A DNA stretch of 64,000 bases from NCBI RefSeq assembly GCF_011762125.1, contig NZ_JAASQN010000004.1, positions 310,001 through 374,000 of the forward strand. The letters are read 5' to 3'. A model generated the notes under the pieces. The model did not search any database, was not told where the DNA came from, and worked only from the letters and a program-made list of their open reading frames with translations. Shown here piece after piece: positions 34,287 to 43,464 of the stretch. Origin of the DNA: Sphingopyxis panaciterrae (lineage in GTDB: Bacteria; Pseudomonadota; Alphaproteobacteria; Sphingomonadales; Sphingomonadaceae). Position numbers and translations under genes: made by a program. Every line of letters starts with the position of its first letter. Within the stretch, counting starts at the first letter, position 1.

Positions 34287-36149
34287 TCAGCCTTTCCGCT
34301 TCGCCGCGATATACCGTCCCACCTGCTCCTCCAGCACGTCGAGCGGCAACGCGCCCTCGCTGAGGACCGCTTCATGGAAATCGCGGATGTCGAAGCGCGG
34401 CCCGAGTTCGCGTTCGGCGCGCGCGCGCAGTTCGGCGATCTTGAGCTGGCCGACCATATAGCTCGTCGCCTGGCCCGGCCAGTTGAAGTAGCGGTCGACC
34501 TCGCGCGCGATGTCGGTGTCCGACACCGAACTATTCGCCTTGAAATAGGCGATCGCCTGCTCGCGCGTCCAACGCTTCGAATGGATGCCGGTGTCGAGCA
34601 CCAGCCGGATCGCGCGCCACACCTGGAGCGACAGCATCCCGAACTTGGCATAGGGGTCCTTATACACCCCCATCTCGCCCGCCAGCCGCTCCGAATAGAG
34701 CCCCCAGCCTTCCATATAGGCGCCATAGCCGCCGAACTTGCGGAATTTGGGAACCCCGGCGAGTTCCTGCTGGCGGGCGATCTGGAAATGATGCCCCGGC
34801 GCGCCTTCATGCGCGGCGATGCCGGCGACCTGGACCTTCTGCGTCTGGTTCATGTCGACGAGATTGACGTAATAGATGCCGGGGCGCGACCCGTCGGCCG
34901 ACGGCGGATTGTAAAAGGCGGTCGGCGCGGTCCCCTCGCGCCACTTCTCGACCGCGCGCACTTCCAGCGCCGCCTTGGGCAGGACGCGAAAATAGCGGGG
35001 CGCCGTCGCCATCACCGACGCGATCACCGCGCGCGCATCGGCCAGATATTCCTCGCGGCCGGCCTCGGTATTCGGATATTTGAACTTGGGATCGGTGCGG
35101 ATGCTGTCGAAGAATTGCTCCAGCGTGCCGGTGAAACCGACCTCGCGCTTGATCGCCTCCATCTCCTTGCGGATCGCCGCCACCTGGTCGAGGCCCAGTT
35201 GGTGGATCTGGTCCGCGGTCAGGCTGGTCGTGGTCGAGCTTTTCAGCCGGTCGGCATAATAAGCATCACCGCCCGGCAGGCTCCAGGCGCCGAAATTGCC
35301 CTTCGACTGCGGCTCGATCTCGTCGAGCGCCGCGAACAGCGCGTCATAGCCGCGCTTGAACGGCCCGGTCAGCGCCGCACGCGCGTCGGCGATCAGCTTT
35401 TCCTTCGTCGCGGCGGGCGCATCCAGCGCGCCGACCTTCTTGCGAAAATCCGCCAGCAGCGTCGAATCGGCCCCGTCATCGAAGGGCGCGCCGGTGATGA
35501 CGCGGCGCGCGTCGGCGCGGGCGGGCGCGAAATTCACCTTGTTGGGGATGATCCCGGCGGCCGCCTGCTCGCGCATCAGCGCCGTGACCTCGCGCATCAC
35601 CCGCTCGGTATCGCGCAGGCGGGCGATATAGGCCGCGGCGTCGGCGACGCTGTCGACCTTGTGGTTGTTGATGAGCAGCACGGGAATATCGCCCGCCGGG
35701 CTGCCGTTGGTGGTCACCGGCAGGCGGAGCTTGCGGAAGCGGGCCGATGCGCGTTCGCGTTCGACCTCATATTCGAACAATCGGTAGCTGACGCGCGCGC
35801 TTTCGCCGAGCTGGTCGGGCCGGAAGCGCGCGCGCATGTCCTTCAGCTGCCGCTCGGCCAGCGCCTGTTCGCGCACCGCCGTCGCGTCGGTATAGTCGTC
35901 GAGCCGGTCATAATCGGTCTTGAACCCGAGCTGCGTCTGCGTTTCGGGATGCAGTTTCACCCGCTCGTCGAACGCCTGGTCGAGGAACTGGAGCAGTGCC
36001 GCATCCTGCGTCGCGGCTGGCGCCGCAGCCGACGCTGCCTGCGCGAAGGCGGGCGCCGCAGCCGACGCTGCCTGCGCGAAGGCGGGCGCCGACAACGGAA
36101 CGAACGGCACGGCGGGCAACAGCAGCAGGGCAAGGGTCAAACGCATCAT
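34287..36149 (-). CDS. DUF885 family exported protein, putative metallopeptidase
   Basis: The 620-residue protein has a signal peptide (MMRLTLALLLLPAVPFVPLS) and the DUF885 fold. The hallmark HEGAPGHH, a zinc-peptidase-like HExxxHH variant, is near residue 440 and is followed by YMEGWGLYSERLAGEMG. Other conserved elements are FDSIRTDPKF and GIYYVNLVDM. The ATG at 36149 has GGGAGAAT upstream; the frame extends 57 residues 5' without similarity. An 11-residue segment just after the signal peptide is duplicated in tandem. It stands alone, convergent to the nitrate operon. Substrate unknown. Confidence 0.85.
   Translation of the reverse strand: MMRLTLALLLLPAVPFVPLSAPAFAQAASAAAPAFAQAASAAAPAATQDAALLQFLDQAFDERVKLHPETQTQLGFKTDYDRLDDYTDATAVREQALAERQLKDMRARFRPDQLGESARVSYRLFEYEVERERASARFRKLRLPVTTNGSPAGDIPVLLINNHKVDSVADAAAYIARLRDTERVMREVTALMREQAAAGIIPNKVNFAPARADARRVITGAPFDDGADSTLLADFRKKVGALDAPAATKEKLIADARAALTGPFKRGYDALFAALDEIEPQSKGNFGAWSLPGGDAYYADRLKSSTTTSLTADQIHQLGLDQVAAIRKEMEAIKREVGFTGTLEQFFDSIRTDPKFKYPNTEAGREEYLADARAVIASVMATAPRYFRVLPKAALEVRAVEKWREGTAPTAFYNPPSADGSRPGIYYVNLVDMNQTQKVQVAGIAAHEGAPGHHFQIARQQELAGVPKFRKFGGYGAYMEGWGLYSERLAGEMGVYKDPYAKFGMLSLQVWRAIRLVLDTGIHSKRWTREQAIAYFKANSSVSDTDIAREVDRYFNWPGQATSYMVGQLKIAELRARAERELGPRFDIRDFHEAVLSEGALPLDVLEEQVGRYIAAKRKG
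36019..36084. repeat. 33-bp tandem duplication inside the DUF885 gene
   Basis: Two identical 33-bp copies (36019-36051, 36052-36084) encode APAFAQAASAA twice, at the signal peptide cleavage region. Reading frame is kept. This looks like a recent replication slippage event. Confidence 0.9.
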
Positions 36150-36214
36150 ATTCTCCCATTTCGTCAGATGCTTGTTACTCGCCCTTGCTTCCGACGCAAA
36201 TGGATTGCGCGCGA

Positions 36215-36952
36215 TTATCGTCCGGGGGTCAGCGCCGCGCCGAGCCGGAGGAGTTCGGCACCCAGCGCCTCGACCTCCGCAGCGCTGCGCGACACCGCTA
36301 GGACCGAGGCCGACACACAAAAGCCCGCGCCGGCGCCCGCGAGCCCGGCCGCGACGGTGCAGACGCCGCGGTGCGCGAAACCCTGGTCGACGGCAAAGCC
36401 CTTGCGCCCCGCCTCGCGAACCTGTCCGGCATAGGTTTCGAACGACAGATCGGCCTGCCAGCGCACGGGCGCGAAGCGGCGGCGCAGTTCAGCCCCGTCG
36501 ATACCCTGCGCCGCCGCCAGGGCGCGCCCCACCGCGCCGCCGCCGAGCGGCTGGCGCTGCGCATCGGCCAGATGCAGGCGCATCCCGGCGTCGCTCTCGG
36601 CGCGGGCGATCAGCCCGGTTCGCTCGCGCGAAACCATTTTCCACAGTCCGACCGCGGCGTCGAACGATTGCGCGAACTGCGCCATCAGCGGCCGCGCGCG
36701 ATCGGCCAGCATCTGTGCCGCGCCATCGCGAAGCGCGCCGGATGCCGCCCACGCCGGCGCCAGCCCGTATCGCTTGCCGCGCGGATCGCGCTCGACGACG
36801 CCTTCCTCGACCAGCGTCTTGAGCAGGTTGAGACAGCTCGACGGGCTGAGTTCGACGAGCCGGCCGATTTCGGACAGCGACAACGGGCTCGTTCCGGCGA
36901 GCAGGCGCAGGATCGCCAGGGCATGGGATACGGATCGCACCGGACCGGTCAT
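36215..36952 (-). CDS. IclR-family transcriptional regulator
   Basis: The 245-residue protein has an N-terminal winged helix (SHALAILRLLAGTSPLSLSEIGRLVELSPSSCLNLLKTLVEEGVVE in sections, residues 8-55) and a C-terminal IclR effector domain ending with AEVEALGAELLRLGAAL. It is divergent from the acyl-CoA dehydrogenase gene at 37051 and is the likely regulator of the CoA-ester cluster. A palindrome in the intervening region is the likely operator. Confidence 0.9.
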   Translation of the reverse strand: MTGPVRSVSHALAILRLLAGTSPLSLSEIGRLVELSPSSCLNLLKTLVEEGVVERDPRGKRYGLAPAWAASGALRDGAAQMLADRARPLMAQFAQSFDAAVGLWKMVSRERTGLIARAESDAGMRLHLADAQRQPLGGGAVGRALAAAQGIDGAELRRRFAPVRWQADLSFETYAGQVREAGRKGFAVDQGFAHRGVCTVAAGLAGAGAGFCVSASVLAVSRSAAEVEALGAELLRLGAALTPGR

Positions 36953-36964
36953 GCGCCCTGTTAG

Positions 36965-36982
36965 TTTTCACTATAGTAAAAA
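36965..36982. promoter_or_regulatory. Palindromic putative IclR operator
   Basis: TTTTCACTATAGTAAAAA is palindromic at 16 of 18 positions. It lies between the IclR start (36952) and the acyl-CoA dehydrogenase start (37051), in an otherwise GC-rich region. It is a strong candidate operator for the IclR protein. Confidence 0.55.
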
Positions 36983-37050
36983 GCAATTCCCAATGTTGAA
37001 TATCACCCGCAACGCGGCTATTCGGCCTATGACCGTAACAGGAGGCCGAC

Positions 37051-38226
37051 ATGAGCATTTCCAGCCCCGGCATGGACGCCGATGTTTTCGAGCAGTTCAT
37101 CGAGCAGCTACAGCGCTATGTCCGCGAGCGCCTGCTCCCCGCCGAGCAGACGATCATCGAGACCGACGCGATCCCCGCCGACATCCTCGCCGAGATGCGC
37201 GACATGGGCCTGTTCGGGCTGACGATCCCCGGGGAATATGGTGGCGCGGGGATGAGCGTCAGCCAATATGTCCGGACCATCCACACGCTCAGCTATGCGA
37301 TGCCCGCCTTCCGTTCGATCATCTCGATCAATCTCGGCATGTTCGCCTCGGCGCTGAAAAATGGCGGCACCGACGCGCAGAAGGCCGAATGGCTGCCGCG
37401 GATCGCGGCGGGCGATATCGCCGCCTTCGGCCTGACCGAGCCCGGCTCCGGGTCGGATTCGGCGGGGCTGCAGACGACTGCGGTGCAAACCGACAACGGC
37501 TGGATACTCAACGGCACCAAGCGCTACATCACCAATTCGCCCTTCGCGAAGGTCGGGCTGATCATGGCGCGCACGAGCAAGGAGAATCTGCCCAAGAACG
37601 CCCATGTCTCGGCCTTTATCGTCCCGCTCGACACACCGGGCGTGACGATCGGCAAGTCGGACAAGAAGATGGGCCAGTCGGGCAGCCATATCGCCGACAT
37701 CGTGATGGACGACGTTCGCGTCGGCGGCGAGGCGCTGCTCGGCGGCGAACTCGACAAGGGTTTCGCCTTTGCAATGATGAGCCTCGACAACGGCCGCATG
37801 TCGGTCGGCGCCGCCGCCACCGCCTACGCCCGCCGCGCGCTCGACAGCGCCGTGCGCTATGCGACCGAGCGCAAGGCGTTCGGCGAGCCGATCGCCAACT
37901 TCCAGCTGATCCAGCAGATGCTCGCGCAGAGCGAGATCGACATCTACGCCGCCGAATGCATGATGGAGGACGTCACCCGCCGCGCCGACGCGGGCGAGAA
38001 TGTCCTGCGCAAGGCCGCGGCATTCAAGGTCTTCGCCAGCGAAATGTGCGGCCGCGTCGTCGACGCCTGCGTCCAGGTCTATGGCGGCGCCGGCTATCTC
38101 GCCGAATATGACGCCGAGCGTTTCTTCCGCGATGCGCGCATCTATCGCATCTACGAAGGCACGACGCAGATCCTCCAGCTCCAGATCGCCAAGCATATGC
38201 TGCGCGAATTTGCGGCGGCGAATTGA
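37051..38226 (+). CDS. Acyl-CoA dehydrogenase
   Basis: The 391-residue FAD enzyme has the standard architecture. N-terminal helices end with GLFGLTIPGEYGGAGMSV. The central beta domain has FGLTEPGSGSDSAGLQTTA and GTKRYITNSPFA. The C-terminal domain has ERKAFGEPIANFQLIQQMLAQ and ends with ARIYRIYEGTTQILQLQIAK; the Glu of YEGT is at the usual catalytic-base position. GGAGG precedes the ATG. It is the first gene of the IclR-linked cluster. The chain length or branching of its substrate cannot be read from the sequence. Confidence 0.92.
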   Translation: MSISSPGMDADVFEQFIEQLQRYVRERLLPAEQTIIETDAIPADILAEMRDMGLFGLTIPGEYGGAGMSVSQYVRTIHTLSYAMPAFRSIISINLGMFASALKNGGTDAQKAEWLPRIAAGDIAAFGLTEPGSGSDSAGLQTTAVQTDNGWILNGTKRYITNSPFAKVGLIMARTSKENLPKNAHVSAFIVPLDTPGVTIGKSDKKMGQSGSHIADIVMDDVRVGGEALLGGELDKGFAFAMMSLDNGRMSVGAAATAYARRALDSAVRYATERKAFGEPIANFQLIQQMLAQSEIDIYAAECMMEDVTRRADAGENVLRKAAAFKVFASEMCGRVVDACVQVYGGAGYLAEYDAERFFRDARIYRIYEGTTQILQLQIAKHMLREFAAAN

Positions 38227-38244
38227 GGGTGGCGGTGAATATCC

Positions 38245-38334
38245 CGTCGCCCCCGCGCAGGCGGGGGCCGCTGTCGGCCTTGCCCGTCGTCGCTGCGCAA
38301 ACCGCTAGCGGCCCCCGCCTGCGCGGGGGCGACG
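38245..38334. repeat. Family A inverted repeat (28-bp arms)
   Basis: The arms 38245-38272 and 38307-38334 are reverse complements with core CCCCCGCGCAGGCGGGGG. It occupies nearly the whole gap between the acyl-CoA dehydrogenase and CoA-transferase genes, ending 9 bp before the next start codon. Confidence 0.85.
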
Positions 38335-38343
38335 GAGTGGACG

Positions 38344-39540
38344 ATGTATAACCTCCTCTCCGGCCTCCCCATCATCGAAGCCTCCTCCTTCGTCGCCTCC
38401 CCCACCGCGGGCCTCTACCTCGCCCAGTTCGGCGCGGAGGTGATCCGCGTCGACCAGATCGGCGGCGGCCCCGATTTCCGGCGCTGGCCGGTGACCGCGG
38501 AAAACGACTCGCTCTATTGGGAAAATCTCAACCGCGCGAAAAAGTCGGTCGCGCTCGACCTTGGCCGGCCCGAGGGGCGCGAGCTGCTGCAGGAACTGGT
38601 GCGCGCGACCGGCCAGTTCATCACCAACTTTCCTGTCGGCGGTTTCCTCTCGCACGACACGCTGGCGACAGGACGCGCCGACCTGATCACCGTCCGCGTG
38701 ATGGGCTGGGCCGACGGCTCGCCCGCACTCGACTATACGGTCAACAACAGCGTCGGCTATCCGATGCTGACCGGCGCCGGACCCGATCCGGTCAACCATG
38801 TGCTCCCGGCCTGGGACCTGCTCACCGGCGCCTATGCCGCCTTCGCGCTGCTCGCGGCGATCCAGCGGCGCAGCGTCAGCGGCGAAGGTGGCGAAGTCCG
38901 CATCCCGCTCTCCGATGTCGCGATCGGCACCGTCGCCAATTTGGGCGGCATCGCCGAAATGCTTTATTCGGGCGAAAACCGCCCGCGCGTCGGCAATGCG
39001 GTGTACGGCCTGTTCGGGCGCGATTTCGTGACGCGCGACGGCAAGCGGACGATGATCGTCGTGGTCACCCCGCGCCAATGGGCCAATCTGATCGCGGCGC
39101 TGAACCTCGGCGACGCGATCGCGAGCATCGAAACCGCGCGCGGCGTCTCGTTCGCCAAGGACGACGGCCTCCGTTTCGACCATCGCGACGCACTCTATCC
39201 GCTGTTCGAAACAGCCATCGCCGCGCGCGACCATGCCGACCTCGCCGCCGCCTTCGACGCGGGCGGGATCGTCCATTCGCCCTATCGCACGATGCTCGAC
39301 GCCGTACAGGACCCCGCACTCGTCGCGAACAACCCGATCTTCGGCGCCGCGGAAAACCCCAGCGGCTTCGCCTATCCCGCCGCGGGCGCCTTCTCGACCA
39401 TCCCGCAGGTCGACCGCGAGCCACCGCGCGCTGCCCCGCGCAACGGCCAGCATACGGAAGAAGTGCTGTCCTCGCGCCTTTCGCTTTCCTCGGGCCAGAT
39501 CGCCCGCCTGATCGATGCGGGGATTGCCGGTGTCGCATGA
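38344..39540 (+). CDS. CaiB/BaiF family III CoA-transferase
   Basis: The 398-residue protein belongs to family III CoA-transferases. The N-terminus reads GLPIIEASSFVASPTAGLYLAQFGAEVIRVDQIGGGPD in sections (usual 'aa..lad.GAeVikvE'). The LNRAKKSVALDLGRPEGRELLQEL block and ALDYTVNNSVGYPMLTG, where the catalytic Asp is expected, follow. The C-terminal region contains YGLFGRDFVTRDGKR. In this context it could activate an acid, or shift CoA within mesaconyl-CoA (inference). Confidence 0.9.
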   Translation: MYNLLSGLPIIEASSFVASPTAGLYLAQFGAEVIRVDQIGGGPDFRRWPVTAENDSLYWENLNRAKKSVALDLGRPEGRELLQELVRATGQFITNFPVGGFLSHDTLATGRADLITVRVMGWADGSPALDYTVNNSVGYPMLTGAGPDPVNHVLPAWDLLTGAYAAFALLAAIQRRSVSGEGGEVRIPLSDVAIGTVANLGGIAEMLYSGENRPRVGNAVYGLFGRDFVTRDGKRTMIVVVTPRQWANLIAALNLGDAIASIETARGVSFAKDDGLRFDHRDALYPLFETAIAARDHADLAAAFDAGGIVHSPYRTMLDAVQDPALVANNPIFGAAENPSGFAYPAAGAFSTIPQVDREPPRAAPRNGQHTEEVLSSRLSLSSGQIARLIDAGIAGVA

Positions 39541-39558
39541 CATCACATCCCCCCTTAT

Positions 39559-39634
39559 CGTCACCCCGGACTTGATCCGGGGTCCCGCTCAGCACCGTCG
39601 AAAAGCGGGACCCCGGATCAAGTCCGGGGTGACG
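39559..39634. repeat. Family B inverted repeat (31-bp arms)
   Basis: The arms 39559-39589 and 39604-39634 are exact reverse complements with core CCCCGGACTTGATCCGGGG and ends CGTCA/TGACG. The arms are identical to those of the copy at 40920. It fills the gap between the CoA-transferase and thiolase genes. Confidence 0.88.
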
Positions 39635-39672
39635 AAGCAGTTTAACGACACGACCCCAACCGGAGACCCCAA

Positions 39673-40902
39673 ATGACCCTGCGCCGCGCCGCTATCGTCG
39701 CCCCGATCCGCACCCCCGTCGGCAAGTTCGGCGGCGCGCTGTCGTCGATCACCGCCGGCGACCTCGGCGCCGTCATCCTGAAGGCGCTGATCGAGCGGAC
39801 GAAGATCGACCCCGCGCGCGTCGATGACGTCGTCTTTTCGCAGGGTTACGGCAATGGCGAGGCGCCGTGCATCGGCCACTGGTCGTGGCTCGCCGCCGGC
39901 CTGCCGCTCGAAGTGCCCGGCTACCAGCTCGACCGCCGCTGCGGCTCGGGGCTGCAGGCGATCGTCAACGCCGCGATGATGGTCCAGACCGGCATGTCCG
40001 ATGTCGTCGTCGCGGGCGGCGTCGAATCGATGTCGAACGTCGAACATTACAGCACCGATATCCGAAAGGGCATCCGCGCGGGCAATCTCACCCTCCACGA
40101 TCGGCTGACGCGCGGCCGCGTCATGTCGCAGCCGGTCGAACGCTTCGGGGTGATCACCGGAATGATCGAGACCGCCGAAAATCTGGCGAAGGATTATCAT
40201 ATCGGCCGCGAAGCATGCGACGCCTATGCCGTCCGCAGCCACCAGCGCGCCGCCGCCGCTTGGGCGAACGGGCTGTTCGACGACGAACTGGTCCCCGTAT
40301 CGGTGCCGCAGAAAAAGGGCGACCCCGTCGTCTTCGCGCACGACGAGGGCTATCGCGCCGACGCGACGCTGGAATCGCTCGGCAAGCTGCGCCCGCTCGA
40401 AGCGAAGGCTATTCCGGGCGCCGTCGTCACCGCGGGTAACGCCAGCCAGCAGAATGATGCCGCCGCCGCGTGCCTTGTCGTCGCCGAGGACAAGCTGGAC
40501 GAACTCGGGCTCACGCCCATCGCCTGGTATCACAGCTCGGCCGCCGCAGGCTGCGACCCCAGCCGCATGGGCATCGGCCCCGTCCCCGCGGTCGAACGCC
40601 TCTTCGCGCGCAGCGGCCTCGGCTGGAACGACATCGACCTCGTCGAACTCAACGAAGCCTTCGCGCCGCAGGTGCTCGCCGTCCTGAAAGGCTGGGGCTG
40701 GTCGGAGGACGACAGCCGCAACGATATTCTCAATGTCAACGGCTCGGGCATTTCGCTCGGCCATCCGATCGGCGCCACCGGCGGGCGCATCCTCGCCAAT
40801 CTGACCCGCGAGCTGGTGCGCCGCAACGGCCGCTACGGTCTCGAAACCATGTGCATCGGCGGCGGCCAGGGCATCGCCGCGATCTTCGAGCGCGCGGCTT
40901 GA
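39673..40902 (+). CDS. Acetyl-CoA C-acyltransferase (thiolase)
   Basis: The 409-residue thiolase has its acyl-accepting cysteine in QLDRRCGSGLQAIVNAAMMV and the C-terminal active site in NVNGSGISLGHPIGATGGRI and ETMCIGGGQGIAAIFE (GHPxGxTG and CxGGGxG motifs). GGVESMSNVEHYS is also typical. It could cleave a 3-ketoacyl-CoA or condense acetyl-CoA units. Position between the CoA-transferase and the second dehydrogenase suggests a catabolic thiolase. Confidence 0.92.
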   Translation: MTLRRAAIVAPIRTPVGKFGGALSSITAGDLGAVILKALIERTKIDPARVDDVVFSQGYGNGEAPCIGHWSWLAAGLPLEVPGYQLDRRCGSGLQAIVNAAMMVQTGMSDVVVAGGVESMSNVEHYSTDIRKGIRAGNLTLHDRLTRGRVMSQPVERFGVITGMIETAENLAKDYHIGREACDAYAVRSHQRAAAAWANGLFDDELVPVSVPQKKGDPVVFAHDEGYRADATLESLGKLRPLEAKAIPGAVVTAGNASQQNDAAAACLVVAEDKLDELGLTPIAWYHSSAAAGCDPSRMGIGPVPAVERLFARSGLGWNDIDLVELNEAFAPQVLAVLKGWGWSEDDSRNDILNVNGSGISLGHPIGATGGRILANLTRELVRRNGRYGLETMCIGGGQGIAAIFERAA

Positions 40903-40919
40903 ACCAGGCCCCTCCTCCT

Positions 40920-40995
40920 CGTCACCCCGGACTTGATCCGGGGTCCCGCTTGTCACCGTCGCTGAGCGGGACCCCGGATCAAGTCCGGGGTGACG
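40920..40995. repeat. Family B inverted repeat (31-bp arms), second copy
   Basis: The arms 40920-40950 and 40965-40995 repeat those at 39559-39634 exactly. The 14-nt loops are similar (both contain CACCGTCG). It lies between the thiolase and the second dehydrogenase genes. Confidence 0.88.
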
Positions 40996-41020
40996 ATGGG
41001 GAAGAGGACAAGCTCTAACA

Positions 41021-42616
41021 ATGCGTATCACTTTGAATAACGCTCTTGCCGCCGCACAGGCCTATCGCGGTGCAGCGCAGGCGGCGCTCGGCGAACGGTT
41101 GGCGGCGCGGCCGATCGACCGCGAACAACGCGCGGCGCATGGCTTCGCGTGGGTCGCGACGACGGTCGCGGCGCTCGAAGCAACGCTCGCGTGGTGCGAG
41201 TCCGGCCAGGACTCGAACCCCCTCGACACCAAAATCGCTACCCTCGCCTTCGCCGAAGGCATCGGCCAGCTCACCGGCGGCCTGCCGATGGGTCAGAACG
41301 AGATATTCCGCCCCGCCGATCTCGGCCTCGGCGCCGCTGCGCGAACGCTCGCCGATGCCTGCACCAACCTCCTCGACGCCGATCATGCGGCGACCCGCGC
41401 CGAGGTCGCCGCCGCACTCGCCGGCGGCCATTGGCCGAGCGAGACGCTCCACGACACCGACCTCGACGCGATCCGCGCGCAATATCGCCGCTTCACCGAC
41501 GCCGCGATCATCCCCCACGCCCACGGCTGGCACCTCGCCAACACGCTGATCCCCGACGCGACGGTGCAGGCGATGGCCGACCTCGGCACCTTCGGCGTCT
41601 GCATTCCCGAGGAATATGGCGGCCTCGGCCTCGGCAAACTCGTGATGTGCATCGTCACCGAAGAATTGTCGCGCGGCTGGATCGGGACCGGGTCGCTCGG
41701 CACCCGCTCCGAAATCGCGGGCGAACTGATCGTCCTCGGCGGCACCGACGCGCAGAAGGCCGCATGGCTGCCGAAGATCGCGAGCGGCGAAATATTGCCG
41801 ACCGCGGTGTTCACCGAACCCGATACCGGCTCCGACCTCGGCTCGCTCCAGACCCGCGCCCGCCGCGACGGCGACCGCTGGGTCATCGACGGCGCAAAGA
41901 ACTGGATCACCCACGCCGCGCGCTCCGACCTGATGACCCTGCTCGCGCGCACCGTGCCCGACGCCAAGGGCTATGCGGGCCTGTCCATGCTGCTCGTCCC
42001 CAAACCGCGCGGCACCGAATCCGATCCCTTCCCCGCCGCCGGGATGACGGGCAGCGAGATCGAAGTGCTCGGCTATCGCGGGATGCGCGAATATGCGCTG
42101 CAATTTGACGCGATGGCGGCACCCGCCGACGCGTTGCTCGGCGGCGAGGAGGGGCAAGGCTTCAAACAGCTCATGCGCACCTTCGAGGGCGCGCGCATCC
42201 AGACCGCCGCCCGCGCCGTCGGGGTCGCGCGCCGCGCGCTCGAGCTCGGGCTCGACTATGCCCTGAACCGCAAACAGTTCGGCAGGGCGATCGTCCATTT
42301 CCCGCGCGTCGCCGACAAGCTGGCGATGAGTCTTGTCGACTTCGTCACCGCGCGCGAGCTGAGCTATGCCGCCGCGCGCGCCAAGGACAGCGGCAAGCGC
42401 TGCGACATCGAGGCGGGCATGGCGAAGCTGCTCGGCGCGCGCGCCGCCTGGTCGAATGCCGACGCCGCGTTGCAAATCCACGGCGGCAACGGCTATGCGC
42501 TCGAATATGAGATCAGCCGGCTGCTCTGCGACGCGCGCATCCTCAACATCTTCGAGGGTGCGGCGGAGATTCAGGCGCAGGTGATCGCGCGCGGGCTGAC
42601 CGGAGGACGCAATTGA
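41021..42616 (+). CDS. Long acyl-CoA dehydrogenase, (2S)-methylsuccinyl-CoA dehydrogenase-like
   Basis: The 531-residue protein is a normal acyl-CoA dehydrogenase core (GVCIPEEYGGLGL, FTEPDTGSDLGSL, RKQFGRAIVHFPRVADKLA, LNIFEGAAEIQAQVIARGL) behind an N-terminal domain of about 150 residues. That extension (IDREQRAAHGFAWVATTVAALEATLAW in part, then GLPMGQNEIFRPADLG) resembles the one in (2S)-methylsuccinyl-CoA dehydrogenase, which makes mesaconyl-CoA. The next gene, overlapping by TGATG, looks like a mesaconyl-CoA hydratase, which supports this. The alternative is a dehydrogenase for another branched acyl-CoA. Confidence 0.75.
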   Translation: MRITLNNALAAAQAYRGAAQAALGERLAARPIDREQRAAHGFAWVATTVAALEATLAWCESGQDSNPLDTKIATLAFAEGIGQLTGGLPMGQNEIFRPADLGLGAAARTLADACTNLLDADHAATRAEVAAALAGGHWPSETLHDTDLDAIRAQYRRFTDAAIIPHAHGWHLANTLIPDATVQAMADLGTFGVCIPEEYGGLGLGKLVMCIVTEELSRGWIGTGSLGTRSEIAGELIVLGGTDAQKAAWLPKIASGEILPTAVFTEPDTGSDLGSLQTRARRDGDRWVIDGAKNWITHAARSDLMTLLARTVPDAKGYAGLSMLLVPKPRGTESDPFPAAGMTGSEIEVLGYRGMREYALQFDAMAAPADALLGGEEGQGFKQLMRTFEGARIQTAARAVGVARRALELGLDYALNRKQFGRAIVHFPRVADKLAMSLVDFVTARELSYAAARAKDSGKRCDIEAGMAKLLGARAAWSNADAALQIHGGNGYALEYEISRLLCDARILNIFEGAAEIQAQVIARGLTGGRN

Positions 42617-43464
42617 TGAGCGAATGGAGCGCATGGATCGGCCGCGAAGAGACGCGCCATGACCGCATCGACGACGCCGCGGTCGCGCGCTGGCTCGCGA
42701 CGCTCGATCGCGCCGCGCCATCCGACGGCAGCGTCGCGCAGGCGTACCACTGGTGCCTCTGCCTTCCCGACGCGCCGACCGCGACGCTCGGCGCCGACGG
42801 GCATCCGGTGCGTGACGACAGCGACGACAGCTTCCTGCCCCCCATCCCGCTGCCCCGCCGCATGTGGGCTGCGAGCAAAGTCGAATTCATCGCCCCGCTG
42901 CGCCCCGGCCGGTCGATAGTGCGCGCATCGCGCGTCGCCTCGATCACCGAAAAGCAGGGCGGCACCGGCAAGCTTGTCTTCGCCGAAATTGCCCATGAAA
43001 CCCACGGCGACGGCGAGCTGGCGATCCGCGAAATCCAGTCGATCGTCTTCCGCGAACCCGCCCCCGGCGGCGCGCTACCGGCCCCGCTGCCCGCGAGTGA
43101 CAACTTCGACCCGTCGGGCTGGGACGCGCACCGCCTGCTCGTCCCGTCGGAAGCTTTGCTGTTCCGCTACTCGGCATTGACCTTCAACAGCCACCGTATC
43201 CACTATGATCTGCCCTATGCGTGCGAGGCAGAGGGCTACCCGGGCCTCGTCGTCCACGGGCCGCTCACCGCGACGCTGCTGCTCAATCTGGCGGCGCAGC
43301 ATTTCGGAGATAACCGACTGAAAAAATTCAGCTTTCGTGGTACTTCACCGGCGATCTGCAACCAGGAACTGCACCTCACGCTGCGTGGCACCTTCGACAA
43401 CATCGAACTCGGCGCCTTCGCAGCCGACGGGCGGCAGATCATGCAGGCTTCGGCAGCGCTCTAG
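42616..43464 (+). CDS. Mesaconyl-CoA (3-methylfumaryl-CoA) hydratase-like protein, HTD2/MaoC family
   Basis: The 282-residue protein has two hot-dog folds. The N-terminal FAS1-like dehydratase half contains PPIPLPRRMWAASKVEFIAPLRPG; the C-terminal MaoC-like half contains RYSALTFNSHRIHYDLPYACEAEGYPGLVVHGPL (in sections), with the catalytic Asn/His-x-x-H pattern (SHRIHYD). This layout is that of mesaconyl-C4-CoA hydratase and itaconyl-CoA hydratase relatives. ATG 42616 overlaps the dehydrogenase stop codon; a TTG one codon earlier is a less likely start. It would hydrate an unsaturated dicarboxylyl-CoA made by the preceding enzyme. Confidence 0.78.
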   Translation: MSEWSAWIGREETRHDRIDDAAVARWLATLDRAAPSDGSVAQAYHWCLCLPDAPTATLGADGHPVRDDSDDSFLPPIPLPRRMWAASKVEFIAPLRPGRSIVRASRVASITEKQGGTGKLVFAEIAHETHGDGELAIREIQSIVFREPAPGGALPAPLPASDNFDPSGWDAHRLLVPSEALLFRYSALTFNSHRIHYDLPYACEAEGYPGLVVHGPLTATLLLNLAAQHFGDNRLKKFSFRGTSPAICNQELHLTLRGTFDNIELGAFAADGRQIMQASAAL

